Notes: a model not told the origin generated them from the letters alone. Positions 18,598-29,184 are shown, counted from the first letter of the stretch. The stretch: 64,000 nt of DNA from an uncultured Gammaproteobacteria bacterium (GCA_905181885.1 CAJIZI010000003.1:124001-188000); one strand, 5' to 3'. Numbers and translations are program-made.

Positions 18598-19267
18598 TCA
18601 GGCACGATGGAGTTCAATATCGATTAATGATATTTTAATGATTTGCGATGTTAAATTTAGGTGTTGTTTTATCTTGCGAACAATAATACTTACCTCTTTC
18701 TCGTTTAATTCAGGACCAATCCTTAAACGATAAAAAGTTGTACCATCGCTATTTTTTACTGGTTCTATAGCTGATTTATACCCCAAAGCCTTAACTTTTA
18801 TTTGAAGTGCTTGAGCTTTTCCTTTAACTCTAAAACTAGCCAGTTGTATAATCCACCTTGCTTGATTTGCATTTATCTTCTTTGACTTCTGAACTGGGGC
18901 TGTTTCTTTTGATGATTTAACTACTTTGACAATCGGTTCTTTATCTCTCTCTACCTTAGGTTTTTTTAATGTCACAATTTTTAAATTTGCCGATGTAAGC
19001 TTAACCTCAGACTTATCACTTTTTTCAGCCTTAACTTCCGAAGGTAATGTACTTCCCAGATTATGAGGGTCGACTAATATTTCTAGTTCGTCCAAAACAA
19101 CATTGTCGTCAACCGTCTCTATTTCTCAAGTTAAATGCTGGAGTAATTTGTTCATTTTGTGCTTCAGCGTGGTTGTTGGCATTTTCAATTAAAAAGAAGG
19201 CACTAACAATAATAGCTAATAATACAAGCAATGTACCAACTAACCTTTGTTTCGCTACCTCAGACAT
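18598..19267 (-). pseudogene. SPOR-domain (DedD-like) protein, frameshifted
   Basis: The gene is split by one frame change. From the ATG at 19267 the sequence reads MSEVAKQRLVGTLLVLL, a cytoplasmic start and transmembrane helix as in DedD-type proteins, and hits TGA after about 52 codons. The other frame continues from about 19130 with EIETVDDNVVLDELEILV through a charged linker to a C-terminal SPOR domain (WIIQLASFRVKGKAQALQIKVKALGY...FYRLRIGP). Removing one base near 19121-19131 joins the two. SPOR proteins bind denuded glycan at the division septum. The position next to cvpA-purF is that of dedD; folC, usually its neighbour, is missing. Whether the shift is real or a sequencing error cannot be told here. 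Confidence 0.8.
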
Positions 19268-19292
19268 TATCTATACCCTGCTCTCATTTCAC

Positions 19293-21734
19293 TCAGTGCC
19301 TATTCTCAGAACCCACCCCATGGTAACTGGCTTTCTCATTTGATATTAATGCCTTAGCACCGGCCCCTCCCTCTCGAGGTTTTGGCATCGTTTGTAAGGC
19401 CAACTCTAATACATCCGTAATCCAGTGAACTGGAATAATATTAAGCCCTTTCTTTATATTTTCAGGAATTTCTTTTAGATCTTTGACATTATCTTTAGGG
19501 ATAAGAACTGTATCAATACCACCTCGTAAAGCAGCTAATAATTTTTCTTTAAGGCCACCTATTGGTAATACCTCGCCTCTAAGTGTAATCTCGCCAGTCA
19601 TAGCAACATTTGCTTTAACTGGAATACCAGTAACTGCAGATACTAAAGCAGTACACATCCCTATACCTGCACTTGGTCCGTCCTTAGGAGTAGCACCTTC
19701 AGGCACATGAAAATGTACATCATGCTTTTGCATTACATCGGGGTCGATTGCCCAGTCTACTGAGCGAGAGCGAACTACCGTGGTAGCCGCCTGAATAGAC
19801 TCTTGCATAACATCACCTAGTGTACCCGTATAAGTAGCTTTTCCCTTACCTGGCATAATAGCAGTCTCGATAGTTAACAACTCACCACCAACCTCCGTCC
19901 AAGCTAAGCCTGTGACTTGTCCAACCTGGTCAGTTTCCTCTGCTACACCATACTGATAGTGATAAACACCCAGGTAGTCTTCTATATTATCGAGTGTGAT
20001 AACCATCTTATTGAGAGGCTTATTTTGCAAAATTCTCTTGACCACTTTTCGAAATATTTTAGAAACTTCACGCTGTAAATTACGTACTCCAGCTTCACGG
20101 GTATAACGTCTAATCACTTCAAGTAGAGCATCATCCTCAATATGTACTTCATCAACTTTTAAACCGTTATCTTTCATTGCTTTTGGCAACAAGTACTTTC
20201 TGGCAATATTGAACTTTTCATCTTCCGTATAACCGGAAAGGTGAATAATTTCCATTCTGTCTCTTAATGCATCTGGAATATTTAATGAATTGGCTGTACA
20301 AACAAACATCACATCGGTTAAGTCAAAGTCTACCTCCATGTAATGATCAACAAAATGTGCATTTTGCTCAGGATCTAAAACTTCTAGCAATGCAGATGCA
20401 GGATCTCCACGAAAGTCCTGTGCCATTTTATCTATTTCATCCAACAAAAATAGCGGGTTTTTTACACCAGATTTAGTGATGTTTTGAATTACTTTACCGG
20501 GCATTGAACCAATGTAAGTACGGCGGTGACCTCTAATTTCCGCTTCATCACGAACACCACCCAAAGCCATTCTGATATATTTTCTGTTAGTCGCGTGTGC
20601 TATAGACTCGGCCACCGAAGTTTTACCAACACCAGGCGGTCCTACTAAACATAAAATTGGCCCCTTTGCCTTTTTGACACGCTGCTGAACAGCCAGATAC
20701 TCTAAAATTCGTTCTTTAACTTTTTCCAAACCATAGTGGTCTTCATCTAATATTTTTTCAGCTTTATCTAGATCTTGATGAACACGAGAACGTTTTCTCC
20801 AAGGCAAATCGGTCAACCACTCAATATAGCTTCTCACTACAGTAGCTTCTGCTGACATTGGCGACATCATTTTTAGCTTTTTTAACTCAGATTCGGCCTT
20901 AGTTTTTGCTTCGGACGATAAACCAGCTTTAGTGATTCTATCTGTCAACTCATCAATTTCATTAGAAGAATCCTCGTACTCACCTAATTCTTTCTGTACT
21001 GCTTTCATCTGTTCATTAAGGTAGTATTCGCGCTGGCTTTTTTCCATTTGCTTTTTGACGCGACTGCGAATGCGTTTTTCAATATGCTGAATGTCAATTT
21101 CTGACTCAAGGAAAACCATCAATCGCTCAATGCGTGTGCTAATTTCACTTATATCTAACAGTAACTGTTTATTCTCGAGCTTTAAAGTCATGTGTGCAGC
21201 AACAGTATCGGCCATGCGGCCTGCTTCTTCAATACTTGTTAGTGAAGTAATAACTTCAGGGGGAATTTTTTTATTTAATTTAGCATATTGCTCAAACTGA
21301 CTTAACAGAGAACGCATTAACACATCACGCTCACGCTCTTCCGGTTCTTCGCCAATCAGTTCTACAGCATCGGCTTGTAAATAGTCGCCATCGTTATCAA
21401 ACCTTGTTATTTTGGCCCGCGAAATGCCTTCGACAAGTACTTTAACCGTGCCATCCGGTAATTTTAATAATTGTAATATATTAGCTAACGTCCCCATTTC
21501 ATAGAGGCTATTAGCATCTGGGTTTTCTTCAGTCGAATCTTTTTGAGCAATTAACAGGATTTGTTTACTTTCATCAGTTGCAATCTCAAGTGACTTTATT
21601 GAGCGCTCACGACCTACAAATAAAGGAATTACCATGTAAGGATAAACAACAACATCTCTTAATGGTAATACTGGGAGCTGTATTAATGGAGTTGGTTCAT
21701 TTGTATTTGTTTTTTTTTCTATTTCTTTATCCAT
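19293..21734 (-). CDS. lon: ATP-dependent Lon protease
   Basis: An 813-residue hexameric AAA+ protease. It has an N-terminal substrate domain (PVLPLRDVVVYPYMV), Walker A in CLVGPPGVGKTS, Walker B with LLDEIDKM, and the Ser/Lys dyad in PKDGPSAGIGM and GGLKEKLLAAL. It degrades misfolded and short-lived regulatory proteins. It follows clpX on the same strand but has its own heat-shock promoter in the 136-bp gap. Confidence 0.98.
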   Translation of the reverse strand: MDKEIEKKTNTNEPTPLIQLPVLPLRDVVVYPYMVIPLFVGRERSIKSLEIATDESKQILLIAQKDSTEENPDANSLYEMGTLANILQLLKLPDGTVKVLVEGISRAKITRFDNDGDYLQADAVELIGEEPEERERDVLMRSLLSQFEQYAKLNKKIPPEVITSLTSIEEAGRMADTVAAHMTLKLENKQLLLDISEISTRIERLMVFLESEIDIQHIEKRIRSRVKKQMEKSQREYYLNEQMKAVQKELGEYEDSSNEIDELTDRITKAGLSSEAKTKAESELKKLKMMSPMSAEATVVRSYIEWLTDLPWRKRSRVHQDLDKAEKILDEDHYGLEKVKERILEYLAVQQRVKKAKGPILCLVGPPGVGKTSVAESIAHATNRKYIRMALGGVRDEAEIRGHRRTYIGSMPGKVIQNITKSGVKNPLFLLDEIDKMAQDFRGDPASALLEVLDPEQNAHFVDHYMEVDFDLTDVMFVCTANSLNIPDALRDRMEIIHLSGYTEDEKFNIARKYLLPKAMKDNGLKVDEVHIEDDALLEVIRRYTREAGVRNLQREVSKIFRKVVKRILQNKPLNKMVITLDNIEDYLGVYHYQYGVAEETDQVGQVTGLAWTEVGGELLTIETAIMPGKGKATYTGTLGDVMQESIQAATTVVRSRSVDWAIDPDVMQKHDVHFHVPEGATPKDGPSAGIGMCTALVSAVTGIPVKANVAMTGEITLRGEVLPIGGLKEKLLAALRGGIDTVLIPKDNVKDLKEIPENIKKGLNIIPVHWITDVLELALQTMPKPREGGAGAKALISNEKASYHGVGSENRH

Positions 21735-21784
21735 TTTCAGCCCTCGTCGACTAGATGATATGCATTGCTATTTACCATGAATGT

Positions 21785-21813
21785 TATATGGGGATTAAAC
21801 AGTAATATTCAAG
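21785..21813 (-). promoter_or_regulatory. Sigma32 (RpoH) heat-shock promoter of lon
   Basis: On the minus strand CTTGAAT (21813-21807) is followed after 13 bp by CCCCATATA (21793-21785). This nearly matches the RpoH consensus (CTTGAAA, 11-14 bp, CCCCATNTA). It lies about 50 bp upstream of the lon start codon. Confidence 0.85.
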
Positions 21814-21870
21814 GCAAACTGTTAATGATCTCAAGATGAAATTTTTAATTCATTGGAAATGAATTTTAAG

Positions 21871-23145
21871 TTAGCTGCTTTCGCTTGCTACCAAATCAGC
21901 GAGTTGATCTTGATAAATGAGTATCGGGCCATTTTCGCCATTAACAACATGTTCATCAACAACAACCTTAGATACATTTTCTAGTGATGGTAAATCAAAC
22001 ATCGTACCTAATAATACATTTTCAATAATAGACCGCAGTCCACGGGCACCTGTTTTACGTTCCATCGCTTTTTTCGCAATTGCAAGTAGTGCATCATCTC
22101 TAAATTCAATAACTGCCCCTTCCATTTCAAACATCTTCTCATACTGCTTAGTTAATGAGTTTTTTGGTTCTGTCAAAATTTGGACTAAGGCATCTTCATC
22201 GAGTTCCGATAATGTTGCAACAACGGGCAAGCGACCAACGAATTCAGGGATCAATCCAAACTGAATTAAATCCTCGGGTTCCACTGACTTCAAAACATCG
22301 GATACTGCACGCTCTGTATCAATACTTTGTACTTCTGCAGAAAACCCTATTCCACCTTTGTGAGACCGATTCCGTATGACTTTGTCTAAGCCTGAAAAAG
22401 CACCACCACAAATAAATAGAATTTTGCTTGTGTCTACTTGTAAAAATTCTTGTTGCGGATGCTTTCTACCCCCCTGTGGAGGAATGGAGGCAGTTGTTCC
22501 TTCAATTAATTTCAATAATGCTTGCTGTACCCCTTCTCCTGATACATCTCTCGTGATTGAAGGGTTGTCTGATTTACGAGATATTTTATCGATTTCATCT
22601 ATGTAAACTATACCTGTTTCAGCTTTTTCTACATCGTAATCACATTTTTGAAGTAGCTTCTGAATGATGTTTTCAACATCTTCACCAACATATCCTGCCT
22701 CAGTTAATGTCGTTGCATCTGCGACTGTGAAGGGAACATTCAATTGACGAGCTAAAGTTTCAGCTAGAAGTGTTTTACCGCTACCTGTAGGGCCAATAAT
22801 TAGAATATTGCTTTTAGAGAGCTCCACCTCGTCACCTGTCTTACCAAATCGCAGGCGTTTGTAATGATTATAAACGGCAACAGATAAAACGCGCTTGGCC
22901 TGTTCTTGACCAATGACGTAATTATCAATCTCAGCATTTATTTCCCTCGGAGTTGGTAATTTTTCTTCTTGCTTACCTGGTGAAGTTTCTAATAACTCTT
23001 CACGAATAATATCATTACACAAATCAACACATTCATCACAGACAAAGACTGATGGACCGGCAATCAGTTTTTTCACTTCGTGTTGGCTTTTACCGCAAAA
23101 AGAGCAGTAAAGTAATTTGTCGTCGCTTTTATTATCTTCACTCAT
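21871..23145 (-). CDS. clpX: ClpXP protease ATPase subunit ClpX
   Basis: A 424-residue AAA+ unfoldase. The N-terminal zinc domain has CSFCGKS and CDECVDLCN. Walker A is [15 protein letters not shown] and Walker B is [10 protein letters not shown]. The IGF-type loop needed to dock on ClpP is recognisable as [12 protein letters not shown] and its neighbourhood. It sits between clpP and lon as usual. Confidence 0.98.
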   Translation of the reverse strand: MSEDNKSDDKLLYCSFCGKSQHEVKKLIAGPSVFVCDECVDLCNDIIREELLETSPGKQEEKLPTPREINAEIDNYVIGQEQAKRVLSVAVYNHYKRLRFGKTGDEVELSKSNILIIGPTGSGKTLLAETLARQLNVPFTVADATTLTEAGYVGEDVENIIQKLLQKCDYDVEKAETGIVYIDEIDKISRKSDNPSITRDVSGEGVQQALLKLIEGTTASIPPQGGRKHPQQEFLQVDTSKILFICGGAFSGLDKVIRNRSHKGGIGFSAEVQSIDTERAVSDVLKSVEPEDLIQFGLIPEFVGRLPVVATLSELDEDALVQILTEPKNSLTKQYEKMFEMEGAVIEFRDDALLAIAKKAMERKTGARGLRSIIENVLLGTMFDLPSLENVSKVVVDEHVVNGENGPILIYQDQLADLVASESS

Positions 23146-23184
23146 TTTTATTCTTCCCTAGCAGGCAAATTTTATACCGGACTA

Positions 23185-23823
23185 TTATTTGGTTTCTTCA
23201 GGCCGATTGCTTAGTACTGAGTCAATTAAACCATATTCTAGCGCTTCTTCACCATTCATAAAATTATCACGATCAGTATCTTTTTGAATTTTATCAATAT
23301 CTTGCCCTGAATGATGAGCCAAAATACCATTTAAACGTTTGCGAATTGTCAAAATTTCTTGCGCATGAATTTCGATATCAGAAGCTTGTCCTTGGAAGCC
23401 ACCTAGAGGCTGGTGTACCATTACACGGGAATTAGGAAGACTATGTCTCTTTCCAGCAGCACCTCCTGCTAATAAAACCGCGCCCATACTTGCTGCTTGG
23501 CCAATACACAATGTACTCACATCAGGTTTAATAAATTGCATTGTGTCATAAATTGCCATACCGGCAGTCACAGCCCCTCCCGGGGAATTAATGTAAAGGT
23601 GAATATCTTTGTCAGGGTTTTCTGATTCAAGAAAAAGTAATTGTGCAACGACTAAGTTAGCCATGTGGTCTTCGACTTGGCCCACCAAAAATATGACACG
23701 TTCTTTCAATAAGCGCGAGTAGATATCATAAGACCGCTCTCCTCGTGAGGTTTGCTCTACAACCATTGGTACAAGTGCATTATCAATATTGCTCATACTA
23801 TTCTCAAAGATAGTGTTATTCAT
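23185..23823 (-). CDS. clpP: ATP-dependent Clp protease proteolytic subunit
   Basis: A 212-residue serine protease. Catalytic Ser lies in [11 protein letters not shown], His in [10 protein letters not shown], and the Asp further on near the [10 protein letters not shown] region. It forms the double heptamer that degrades ClpX- or ClpA-delivered substrates. It is separated from tig by a clear terminator, so clpP-clpX probably start from a promoter in the short gap. Confidence 0.97.
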   Translation of the reverse strand: MNNTIFENSMSNIDNALVPMVVEQTSRGERSYDIYSRLLKERVIFLVGQVEDHMANLVVAQLLFLESENPDKDIHLYINSPGGAVTAGMAIYDTMQFIKPDVSTLCIGQAASMGAVLLAGGAAGKRHSLPNSRVMVHQPLGGFQGQASDIEIHAQEILTIRKRLNGILAHHSGQDIDKIQKDTDRDNFMNGEEALEYGLIDSVLSNRPEETK

Positions 23824-23845
23824 ATTTGTCTCATCATGTTAGTAG

Positions 23846-23886
23846 TAAAACAAAACAGCCCATACCCAATTAATTGAGTATGGGCT
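23846..23886 (-). terminator. Rho-independent terminator between tig and clpP
   Basis: AGCCCATACCCAATTA at 23857-23872 pairs with the segment ending at 23886 (AGTATGGGCT arm). On the minus strand the stem is followed by GTTTTGTTTTA. It closes the tig transcript. Confidence 0.85.
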
Positions 23887-23911
23887 ATCGTCTATTTAAT
23901 GATGTAGCGGC

Positions 23912-25213
23912 TTAAGCAGCGTTAGAATTCATAACTTCACTAAAAGTCGAGGGCTTCTCTTCGACCTTAATTTTATCCGTTATCCATTCAACAACCATAT
24001 CTTCAACCACCATCATTTGAACTTCTGATAGCTTCTGTGGATCGTTCATATAATATTTTATGACGTCCTCTGGGTCATCATAACTGCTGGCCATAAGCTC
24101 AACAACTGCTTTCACTTTATCATCATCAGCCTGAATCTTGTTATCGGTAATAATCTTACCAATTAATAGGCTCAGCGCAACACGTTGTTTAGCGGGTTCT
24201 TTAAACCCGTCAGTTGTGAAAGGGATCCCCTTGATGTCGACACCTTGTTTCTCTAGGTTACTTTTGGCCTGTTCCATCAGATGTTCAGCTTCACGTTCAA
24301 CTGGCGCTTCTGGTAGGTTAACTCCATTTTTTTCGGTCAACATATCTAAGACTATTTTTTTATTTTTTTGTTTTAAGGCATTTTCCAGTTCACGGCCCAT
24401 ATTAGCCCGAACTTCTTTTTTCAATGCAGCTATTCCGGCTTTTACACCACAAAGCACTGCAAACTCCTTATCTAGTTTTGGCAGTTTTTTCTTAGCGACA
24501 GCTTTAACTGTGACTGCAAACTCAGCTGTTTTACCTGCTAACTGTTCTGCTTGATAGTCTTTTGGAAATGCTACAGTGACTGTCGTGTCCTGCCCTTCTT
24601 TCTTGCCAAGTAACTGGGTTTCAAATTCAGGTAGCATCTGTCCCGAGCCAATAACGATTGCTACATCTGTGCCTGTTCCGCCTTGAAAAGTTTCGCCATC
24701 AATAGTCCCTACGAAATCGACTATGATTTGTTCTTCTTCTTTTGCACCGCGCTTAACTGGATCCCATGTTAGGCGTTGTTCGCGTAATGTTTCCAACATA
24801 GTGTCCACATCATCATCCTGAACTTCAGCAGTAATCTTTTCAATACTGACACCTTTCAAGTTGATAGCCTTAATTTCGGGAAACACTTCATAAGTCATAG
24901 AGTAGACAAATGCTTCGCCTTCTTCGTTCATCTCTTCAATAGAAGGGCGACTAGCAGGATTGATTTTTTCTTGTGTAAAAGCCTCTTCCATACTATTTTG
25001 AACAATATTATCAATTACATCCCGTCGAGCAGTTCCACCGTGCATTTGTTCAACCATTTTCATTGGTACTTTACCTGGTCGAAAACCCGCGGCTTTCATG
25101 TTAGGTCGAATAGCAATCAAACGTTCTTGAATCGTTTGCTCAATATTGGCACCTTCAACTGTCACAGTCATTTTGCGACCAAGCTCGCTGACCTTCTCTA
25201 CAGTAACTTGCAT
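23912..25213 (-). CDS. tig: Trigger factor
   Basis: A 433-residue ribosome-bound chaperone and prolyl isomerase. The N-terminal ribosome-binding signature is present near GFRPGKVPMKMVEQ. The FKBP domain in the middle starts around EQIIVDFVGTIDGETFQGG, and the helical C-terminal arms follow. It heads the tig-clpP-clpX-lon group. tRNA-Leu lies just upstream with a terminator between them. Confidence 0.97.
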   Translation of the reverse strand: MQVTVEKVSELGRKMTVTVEGANIEQTIQERLIAIRPNMKAAGFRPGKVPMKMVEQMHGGTARRDVIDNIVQNSMEEAFTQEKINPASRPSIEEMNEEGEAFVYSMTYEVFPEIKAINLKGVSIEKITAEVQDDDVDTMLETLREQRLTWDPVKRGAKEEEQIIVDFVGTIDGETFQGGTGTDVAIVIGSGQMLPEFETQLLGKKEGQDTTVTVAFPKDYQAEQLAGKTAEFAVTVKAVAKKKLPKLDKEFAVLCGVKAGIAALKKEVRANMGRELENALKQKNKKIVLDMLTEKNGVNLPEAPVEREAEHLMEQAKSNLEKQGVDIKGIPFTTDGFKEPAKQRVALSLLIGKIITDNKIQADDDKVKAVVELMASSYDDPEDVIKYYMNDPQKLSEVQMMVVEDMVVEWITDKIKVEEKPSTFSEVMNSNAA

Positions 25214-25239
25214 TTTTTAACCTCGAAGCTAGGAGTTGA

Positions 25240-25263
25240 AACAAAAGCGATGATTGTCATCGC
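25240..25263 (-). terminator. Rho-independent terminator after tRNA-Leu
   Basis: GCGATGA at 25247-25253 pairs with TCATCGC at 25257-25263 around a 3-nt loop. On the minus strand it is followed by TTTTGTTT. It ends the tRNA transcript before tig. Confidence 0.75.
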
Positions 25264-25277
25264 CTTCCATTCCGAAA

Positions 25278-25362
<85 letters not shown>

Positions 25363-25530
25363 ATAACTGTTTTCAGGCTTCAACCTGAAGAAAGTCGGCT
25401 ATTATAGACTGGTCTATACTAGAAAACTAGCCTAATAGTGGTAAAGTAGGTCTAATAATATGTGCATTAGTGCAAAGCCTTTGAAATGCAATGTAATCTT
25501 TATTTTTACACGAAATTTTTTACTCGTAAA

Positions 25531-26442
25531 CTACTTTGTACTCTCGTTCGAAACACCGTGTGGTACATGGCCTGTTGCAACATGCTGCCTTGCAGAATCG
25601 CAATGACCCTGCTGATCATCAAAGAATATATCCGCTCCAAAAGATTTTAAAAAAGGTCCCTTTTCCATTCCCCCTAAAAATATAGCTTCGTCTATTCTAA
25701 TACCCCAAGCACGCAAGGTTCTAATTACCCTCTCATGGGCTGGTGCCGATCGCGCAGTAACTAATGCTGTCCTCAACGGAGAGTTTTCTTCTGGGAATTG
25801 ACTTTGAAGGTAATTGAGAGCCTTCAAGAATTCTTTGAAGGGCCCCTCCCTTAATGGATCTTTTGCTGTTTGTTGTTCATTGTCAGTGAAAGCTTTGAGA
25901 CCACGTTCTTTGTATATGCGCTCTGATTCGTCAGAAAATAAAACAGCATCTCCATCAAAAGCTATTCGAAGTTGCCCTTTTTGACTTTTGTCACTCTGGC
26001 TTGTTTTAGATGGCAATATTGTAGCTGCAGCAATGCCTTCTGTTAAGGCTTTACGCACATCACCCGGACTAGTCGATAAAAACAAATTTGCACCAAATGG
26101 GCCAACATAGCGATATGGACTGCTACCAGACGTAAAAACTGCTCTACTAATCCCTAATTGATGATGTTGTATTGAGTTAAAAACACGAAGCCCAGTATCA
26201 GCACTGTTTCGTGAGAGCAAGATGATTTCGACATTGGCTTTTTCGCCAGATAGCCCATCATTTAAAGCTAAAAGTTTTCGTACTAACGTGAAAGCACCGC
26301 CTGGATCCAGAGGTACATCTTCATTTTTAATTTGGTACTCACAGTAGGCTTGTGTACCTTGTTCTTCATAAATGCGGTGACTTTCATCTAAGTCAAATAG
26401 TGCACGAGATGAAATTGCTACAACAAGTCGTTTTTCAGCCAT
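25531..26442 (-). CDS. 5'-nucleotidase family protein (cytosolic cN-I-like)
   Basis: A 303-residue protein with two similar halves, each beginning with a DxD-like hydrolase segment. The first is VVAISSRALFDLDESHRIYEEQG and the second is IAFDGDAVLFSDESERIYKERG. This is the Pfam 5-nucleotidase group related to eukaryotic cN-I. These HAD-like enzymes dephosphorylate nucleoside monophosphates. It abuts the cation-efflux gene (0 bp) and is probably co-transcribed with it. Confidence 0.85.
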   Translation of the reverse strand: MAEKRLVVAISSRALFDLDESHRIYEEQGTQAYCEYQIKNEDVPLDPGGAFTLVRKLLALNDGLSGEKANVEIILLSRNSADTGLRVFNSIQHHQLGISRAVFTSGSSPYRYVGPFGANLFLSTSPGDVRKALTEGIAAATILPSKTSQSDKSQKGQLRIAFDGDAVLFSDESERIYKERGLKAFTDNEQQTAKDPLREGPFKEFLKALNYLQSQFPEENSPLRTALVTARSAPAHERVIRTLRAWGIRIDEAIFLGGMEKGPFLKSFGADIFFDDQQGHCDSARQHVATGHVPHGVSNESTK

Positions 26443-27366
26443 TTAGATTTCATTCCCTACCTGAATATCATCATTTGGGTGATCACTATTAACAGGATCC
26501 TCATGGATCATCACCTCAGCATCAACAAATAATGCAGCTATATCCTTTTCAACTTTATCAGCAATTGCATGAGCTGCTGCTAAAGTGAGAGCTGCATCTA
26601 GCTCCAAGTGTAGTTGTACAAAGACGCGTGTACCTGAGCGTCGCGTCCTTAGGTCATGGTAGCCAATGGTATCTGGGTGTGTAGATACTATATTAGCTAT
26701 TTTTTCTCGTTCATCATTCCCTATTTCATGGTCCATTAACAAATCAATAGATTCTCTTAGAATCTCCCATGCACTATACAATATGAAAATTGCAATGCCG
26801 ATACCAAAAATAGCATCAAAATAACTCCAACCATAGAATGTTAGAAATAGCGCAACAATAACACTTCCATTTACAAGCAAATCTGTTTTGTAATGCAAGG
26901 CGTCTGCTTTAATTGCTGTTGATCCTGTTTGTTGAACTACATACTTTTGAAATGAAAGTAAAGCTAACGTCATTACCATTGAAAAGACCATAACCCCTAC
27001 CCCTACTTCTAAACCAGTGGTCATCTCTTGTGGGTTTATAATTCGTCCTATAGCCTGTAATAATAAAAAACCTGCAGATCCTGCAATAAACATTGCCTGA
27101 CCAACACCAGACAAGGCCTCAGCTTTACCATGCCCAAACCGATGCTCATTATCAGCTGGTTCTAGCGCATGCTTAACAGCTATCAAGTTTAATGCAGAAG
27201 CTAAAACATCAAGACTCGAATCTAATAACGTCGCTAAAACACTGACTGAGTCTGTTATAAACCATGCAATAATTTTAACAAAAATCAATATTAAGGCGGT
27301 TGTGACTGAAGCATAGGTTGCCCAGCGCATAAGATCTGCTGCATTAGAGTGTTGAGGTAGCATCAT
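26443..27366 (-). CDS. Cation diffusion facilitator, FieF/YiiP-like
   Basis: A 307-residue CDF transporter with about six membrane helices and a cytoplasmic C-terminal domain. The metal site is visible as DSSLD in helix 2 and HYKTD in helix 5, and the GHGKAEALSG loop is typical. The D-x3-D/H-x3-D pattern matches Fe/Zn exporters of the FieF type. It exports divalent cations by proton antiport. Two adjacent ATG codons (27366 and 27363) are possible starts. Confidence 0.92.
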   Translation of the reverse strand: MMLPQHSNAADLMRWATYASVTTALILIFVKIIAWFITDSVSVLATLLDSSLDVLASALNLIAVKHALEPADNEHRFGHGKAEALSGVGQAMFIAGSAGFLLLQAIGRIINPQEMTTGLEVGVGVMVFSMVMTLALLSFQKYVVQQTGSTAIKADALHYKTDLLVNGSVIVALFLTFYGWSYFDAIFGIGIAIFILYSAWEILRESIDLLMDHEIGNDEREKIANIVSTHPDTIGYHDLRTRRSGTRVFVQLHLELDAALTLAAAHAIADKVEKDIAALFVDAEVMIHEDPVNSDHPNDDIQVGNEI

Positions 27367-27582
27367 CAGGGCGGTATAGTAATTAGTAATGTAGTAATGT
27401 TAACAAGGTTCTCTTTATGATCCTAATAACAATATAGATGAATTTATGTCTAGCAGTTCAGTTGGTACTATTTATTTCTATCGCCAAAAGATTCCAATCT
27501 TAGCCGCGAAGATAAAAACAATTATTTTTCAATAATTTATACTGGATATCTACTTTAACTTCCATTTCATGAGATCTCATAT

Positions 27583-28179
27583 ATGCACCCATTGATCCTC
27601 GGTTCTAGCTCTCCATTTCGAGCAGAGCTGCTTCGTAAGTTAAACCTGCCCTTCAAAACTGCTTCACCAGATATTGATGAAACAGCCCATGAAGCTGAGA
27701 TTCCAGCAGACCTCGTGAAACGTTTAGCTGAGCAGAAGGCAATTGCAGTTGCAATCAATCACCCAAAGACATTAATTGTCGGTTCTGACCAAGTAGCGGT
27801 TCTCAAGGGCCAAATTCTTGGGAAACCGAGAAATCATGAAGCCGCAACAAGCCAGTTACGATTGGCATCAGGCCAAACTGTGCTTTTTTTGACGGGACTT
27901 GCTTTATATAATAGTGAGACTCAGCGAATGCAATCGTTAGTTGAGCCCTTTGAAGTAACTTTTAAAAACTTATCTGACGAACAGATTCAATTCTATTTAG
28001 AAATAGATGAACCTTATCAGTGTGCAGGTAGTTTTAAATCAGAAGGATTTGGGATCACTTTGTTTGATAAATTACATGGTAACGACCCTAATAGTTTAAT
28101 TGGCTTACCTTTAATTCAGCTCATTTCTCTATTGAATAATGAAGGCTTAGATGTCCTTCAACCCAATCCATATTCTTAA
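27583..28179 (+). CDS. yceF: Maf-like nucleoside triphosphate pyrophosphatase (YceF type)
   Basis: A 198-residue Maf protein: LILGSSSPFRAELL at the N-terminus, the catalytic VGSDQVAV and KPRNHEAATSQLRLASGQ. The sequence resembles the YceF/m7GTP subgroup, which hydrolyses modified nucleotides. In many gammaproteobacteria yceF is next to yceD-rpmF; here it has moved 11 kb away to head an operon with amgK-murU (21-bp gap). Confidence 0.88.
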   Translation: MHPLILGSSSPFRAELLRKLNLPFKTASPDIDETAHEAEIPADLVKRLAEQKAIAVAINHPKTLIVGSDQVAVLKGQILGKPRNHEAATSQLRLASGQTVLFLTGLALYNSETQRMQSLVEPFEVTFKNLSDEQIQFYLEIDEPYQCAGSFKSEGFGITLFDKLHGNDPNSLIGLPLIQLISLLNNEGLDVLQPNPYS

Positions 28180-28200
28180 AAACATTTATACTCAGATATT

Positions 28201-29184
28201 ATGATTATTGATACACGCATAGACGAAATAAAATCCTGGCTATCGCACCTATATAAAACTGATAATTTCATCCTCGAGCCCGCATCCAGTGATGCTAGCT
28301 TTAGACGTTATTATCGTGTAACAATTGATAATAAAACGATGATTGTCATGGATGCTCCCCCAAAGTACGAAAATGTTGGACCTTTTATTAAAATTGCTCA
28401 ATTTTTAGTAAAGCATGGCCTTCATGTACCTGATATTATTGCTGAAGAAAGAGAAAAAGGTTTTTTACTCTTGACCGATCTCGGTTCTCAGCCTTATTTA
28501 GACAGACTTAATGCTAAATCTGCAGATGTACTTTATAAGTCTGCTATAGATGCTCTAATAAAAATTCAATTATGTGATCAGCAGTCAATTACACTTCCTG
28601 AATATAATCGAGGATTGTTACAAAAAGAGCTTAATTTATTCTCCGAGTGGTTCTTGCATAAACACATGTCACTAGGTGCTCCCAATATAATCCAGAACCA
28701 CTTTGATATATTAATTAACAATGCACTTGAGCAACCGAAAGTGATTGTTCACCGTGATTATCATTCACGTAATTTAATGTATAGTGATACTCATAATCCA
28801 GGAATAATTGACTTTCAGGATGCCGTTATAGGCCCTATTACCTATGATTTAGTATCCCTACTCCGTGATTGTTATATTGTCTGGCCTGACTCTAAAATAG
28901 AGAGCTGGGTAGGCCACTACTTTAAATTAGCAAAAGACCAAGAGTTATTAAGTAATTGCTCGCTTGAAAAGTTTACGCGTTGGTTTGATTTGATGGGCTT
29001 ACAGCGTCACATTAAGATTCTGGGTATTTTTTGTCGGTTGAATTACCGTGATAAAAAAAGTAACTATATACATGACCTTCCACAAACATTGGCCTATGTG
29101 CTCAAAATTTGTTCTAAATACGATGAGTTTGAAGACTTGGGTAACTTCCTTTCAACACAGCCAAACATAAAAGCTATTCTATGA
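28201..29184 (+). CDS. amgK: N-acetylmuramate/N-acetylglucosamine kinase
   Basis: A 327-residue aminoglycoside-phosphotransferase-fold kinase. The catalytic loop VIVHRDYHSRNLMY and the metal site GIIDFQDAVIGP are conserved. AmgK phosphorylates MurNAc at C1 in the cell-wall recycling route of pseudomonads and relatives. Its stop overlaps the murU start (ATGA), and the paired murU supports the assignment. Confidence 0.92.
   Translation: MIIDTRIDEIKSWLSHLYKTDNFILEPASSDASFRRYYRVTIDNKTMIVMDAPPKYENVGPFIKIAQFLVKHGLHVPDIIAEEREKGFLLLTDLGSQPYLDRLNAKSADVLYKSAIDALIKIQLCDQQSITLPEYNRGLLQKELNLFSEWFLHKHMSLGAPNIIQNHFDILINNALEQPKVIVHRDYHSRNLMYSDTHNPGIIDFQDAVIGPITYDLVSLLRDCYIVWPDSKIESWVGHYFKLAKDQELLSNCSLEKFTRWFDLMGLQRHIKILGIFCRLNYRDKKSNYIHDLPQTLAYVLKICSKYDEFEDLGNFLSTQPNIKAIL

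Noticed and set aside
24138-24554. A 138-codon open frame on the plus strand opposite tig
   Set aside because: It lies wholly inside the well-supported tig gene, has no family match and no ribosome-binding site; it is a codon-bias shadow.
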